The notes beneath the pieces were generated by a model. The model did not search any database and had not been told where the DNA came from. It was given only the letters and a program-made list of their open reading frames with translations. 14,100 nt of DNA from JAWLCQ01 sp041687095 (GTDB lineage: Bacteria > Planctomycetota > Phycisphaerae > SM23-33), in the NCBI GenBank assembly GCA_041687095.1, contig JAWLCQ010000131.1, positions 1 to 14,100 of the forward strand. The letters are read 5' to 3'. The position numbers and the translations under genes are program-made. Positions within the stretch are counted from its first letter, which is position 1; every line of letters starts with the position of its first letter. This document shows, piece by piece, positions 13,252-14,100 of this stretch.

Positions 13252-13635
13252 CTACCAGACGACGCGGACGTCGGGGTAGCGGGAGATCCACGGGTCGGGG
13301 GTGAGGATGGGCAGGTTGTGGACCTGGGCGGCGGCGATGAGGAAGCGGTCGCACGGGTCGCGGTGGATCAGCGGGAGTCGCCCCGCGAGCGATGCACAGG
13401 TCCCGTCGATAGGAATCTCCACGAGCCCGTGGTGAGAGAGAACGGCCTCGTACCACTCGAGGGGCGGGAGCCCGAGGTCCAGCTTGCCGATCGTGTGCTT
13501 GAGGGCCAGCTCAAAGGCGGAGACAGCGCAGACGAAGAGGTTCTCGCGATTGACGTCAATGGCCTCCCTGGCGACGGGCGAGAGCCGATCCTGATCGCTC
13601 GTCAGCCAGATCAGCGTGCAGGTGTCCAGCAGCAT
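13252..13635 (-). CDS. vapC: PIN-domain toxin, VapC-type ribonuclease (127 aa)
   Basis: A Mg2+-dependent RNase toxin of a type II toxin-antitoxin system. The PIN fold acidic residues are visible: D4 in MLLDTCTLIW, E42 in AVSAFELALK, and D93 and D96 in HRDPCDRFLIAAA, with D114 near the end (LTPDPWI). The pattern is closest to the Sll0205-like PIN subgroup. Length is normal. The gene starts 6 nt after the antitoxin stop codon and its ribosome binding site GGAGG lies inside the end of that gene, so translation is probably coupled. The target RNA is unknown. Confidence 0.93.
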   Translation of the reverse strand: MLLDTCTLIWLTSDQDRLSPVAREAIDVNRENLFVCAVSAFELALKHTIGKLDLGLPPLEWYEAVLSHHGLVEIPIDGTCASLAGRLPLIHRDPCDRFLIAAAQVHNLPILTPDPWISRYPDVRVVW

Positions 13636-13641
13636 GCAGGG

Positions 13642-13872
13642 CTACGCCTCCGGCCAGAAGGACTCGTCCAGCGGGGCGCAGGGGTCCTCGTGGCACACGA
13701 CGTTGCGCAGCTTGGGGTGCTGGCGGAACGGATCCCGCGATGTCTCGCGCACAGCCGTGAGCCTGGCGACGGGCTTGCCGTTGCGGCAGATGAGCACCTC
13801 CTCCCCGCTCTCGACTTGGGCGAGCAGTTTGGAGAGTTCCGTCTTGGCCTGATGGGTGTTGACGCGGACCAT
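13642..13872 (-). CDS. Phd/YefM-type antitoxin (76 aa)
   Basis: Antitoxin of the pair. The N-terminal Phd/YefM DNA-binding domain is recognisable: MVRVNTHQAKTELSKLLAQV, then GEEVLICRNGKPVARL. The C-terminal tail, which should cover the PIN toxin active site, is DPCAPLDESFWPEA. AGGAG lies 7 nt before ATG 13872. It is the first gene of the operon and should autorepress with the toxin through the palindrome at 13884-13899. Confidence 0.93.
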   Translation of the reverse strand: MVRVNTHQAKTELSKLLAQVESGEEVLICRNGKPVARLTAVRETSRDPFRQHPKLRNVVCHEDPCAPLDESFWPEA

Positions 13873-13883
13873 GGTGGTGCTCC

Positions 13884-13905
13884 TAGCTTAGCTAAGCTAA
13901 GTATA
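13884..13905 (-). promoter_or_regulatory. Promoter -10 box and palindromic operator of the toxin-antitoxin operon
   Basis: Reverse-strand -10 box TATACT (13905-13900) is directly followed by the perfect 16-bp palindrome TAGCTTAGCTAAGCTA (13899-13884), which lies over the expected transcription start and leader. A possible weak -35, CTGGAC, is 18 bp further up. This is a typical position for Phd-type autoregulation. Confidence 0.75.
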
Positions 13906-13969
13906 CGCTGCGAGAGACGCTGCGTCCAGCCTTCCGCCTCGCGGGTTACTTGGCGGCGCAGTTCGCTTA

Positions 13970-14085
13970 CGCCGGGGGTCTCCTGAGCCGTCTCGCGCGT
14001 CTGCGCCGCGGGTCTTCTGACCCGTCCCGCGCGTCTGCGCCGGGGGTCTCCTGACCCCCGGCGTCCGGGAGGGGCGAGGGACGCC
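13970..14085. repeat. 34-bp tandem repeats ending in a strong hairpin
   Basis: Units 13970-14003 and 14004-14037 (CGCCGnGGGTCTyCTGA, then CGCGCGTCTG) are followed by a third partial unit from 14038. In the third, CGCCGGGGGTC (14038-14048) pairs perfectly with GACCCCCGGCG (14053-14063). A further inverted repeat GGCGTCC/GGACGCC lies at 14060-14085. No gene is seen between 13906 and the right edge. Confidence 0.75.
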
Positions 14086-14100
14086 TCCGCGTCAGCGCCA

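Noticed and set aside
13970..14063. CRISPR array
   Set aside because: The 34-bp units are back to back without spacers and contain REP-like hairpins.

Overview
The window comes from a GC-rich bacterial chromosome and most likely from a member of the Planctomycetota. That is an inference. It rests on the mix of gene families (a cytoplasmic-looking sulfatase, a putative glycoside hydrolase, an esterase, a PAS-rich kinase) and on the many short hairpin repeats of a type common in planctomycete intergenic DNA. No rRNA or taxonomic marker gene is present.

Left part (1-1607). The reverse strand carries the 5' part of a CbiM-type cobalt/nickel ECF transporter gene with a C-terminal PDGLE domain; it runs off the left edge. 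Its leader holds several tight hairpins and an intrinsic terminator. A tRNA-Pro(CGG) with its own promoter and terminator reads the other way.

Lipoprotein segment (1608-3365). Two forward genes encode lipoproteins, one of unknown function and one with an RraB-like domain. Their base composition is visibly less GC-rich than their surroundings. They sit between two copies of a hairpin-plus-tail repeat, the first copy being the terminator region of the tRNA. This looks like a small acquired or mobilised cassette.

Signalling and sulfatase (3508-8341). A reverse-strand hybrid histidine kinase has three PAS domains, a HisKA_3/HATPase core and a NarL-like receiver without a DNA-binding domain. After a repeat-filled gap come a 61-residue conserved-looking protein, a type I sulfatase and a DUF2442 protein on the forward strand. 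The DUF2442 gene is bracketed by a 37-bp direct repeat whose left copy is the 3' end of the sulfatase gene. A large inverted repeat separates it from the convergent esterase.

Carbohydrate-active cluster (8395-13000). A reverse-strand pair, acyltransferase then esterase with overlapping stop and start codons, is divergent from a forward putative glycoside hydrolase. The gap between them is filled with GTCCATA-type repeats. Together with the sulfatase, these genes suggest handling of acylated or sulfated polysaccharide, but no substrate can be assigned.

Right end (13001-14100). A repeat-dense gap is followed by a reverse-strand toxin-antitoxin pair, a Phd/YefM-like antitoxin and a PIN-domain toxin, with a palindromic operator just downstream of a good -10 box. 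The window ends in 34-bp tandem repeats.

The most unusual feature is the number of different hairpin repeat families, at least seven, that fill intergenic space, end genes and in some places lie in frame inside coding sequence.
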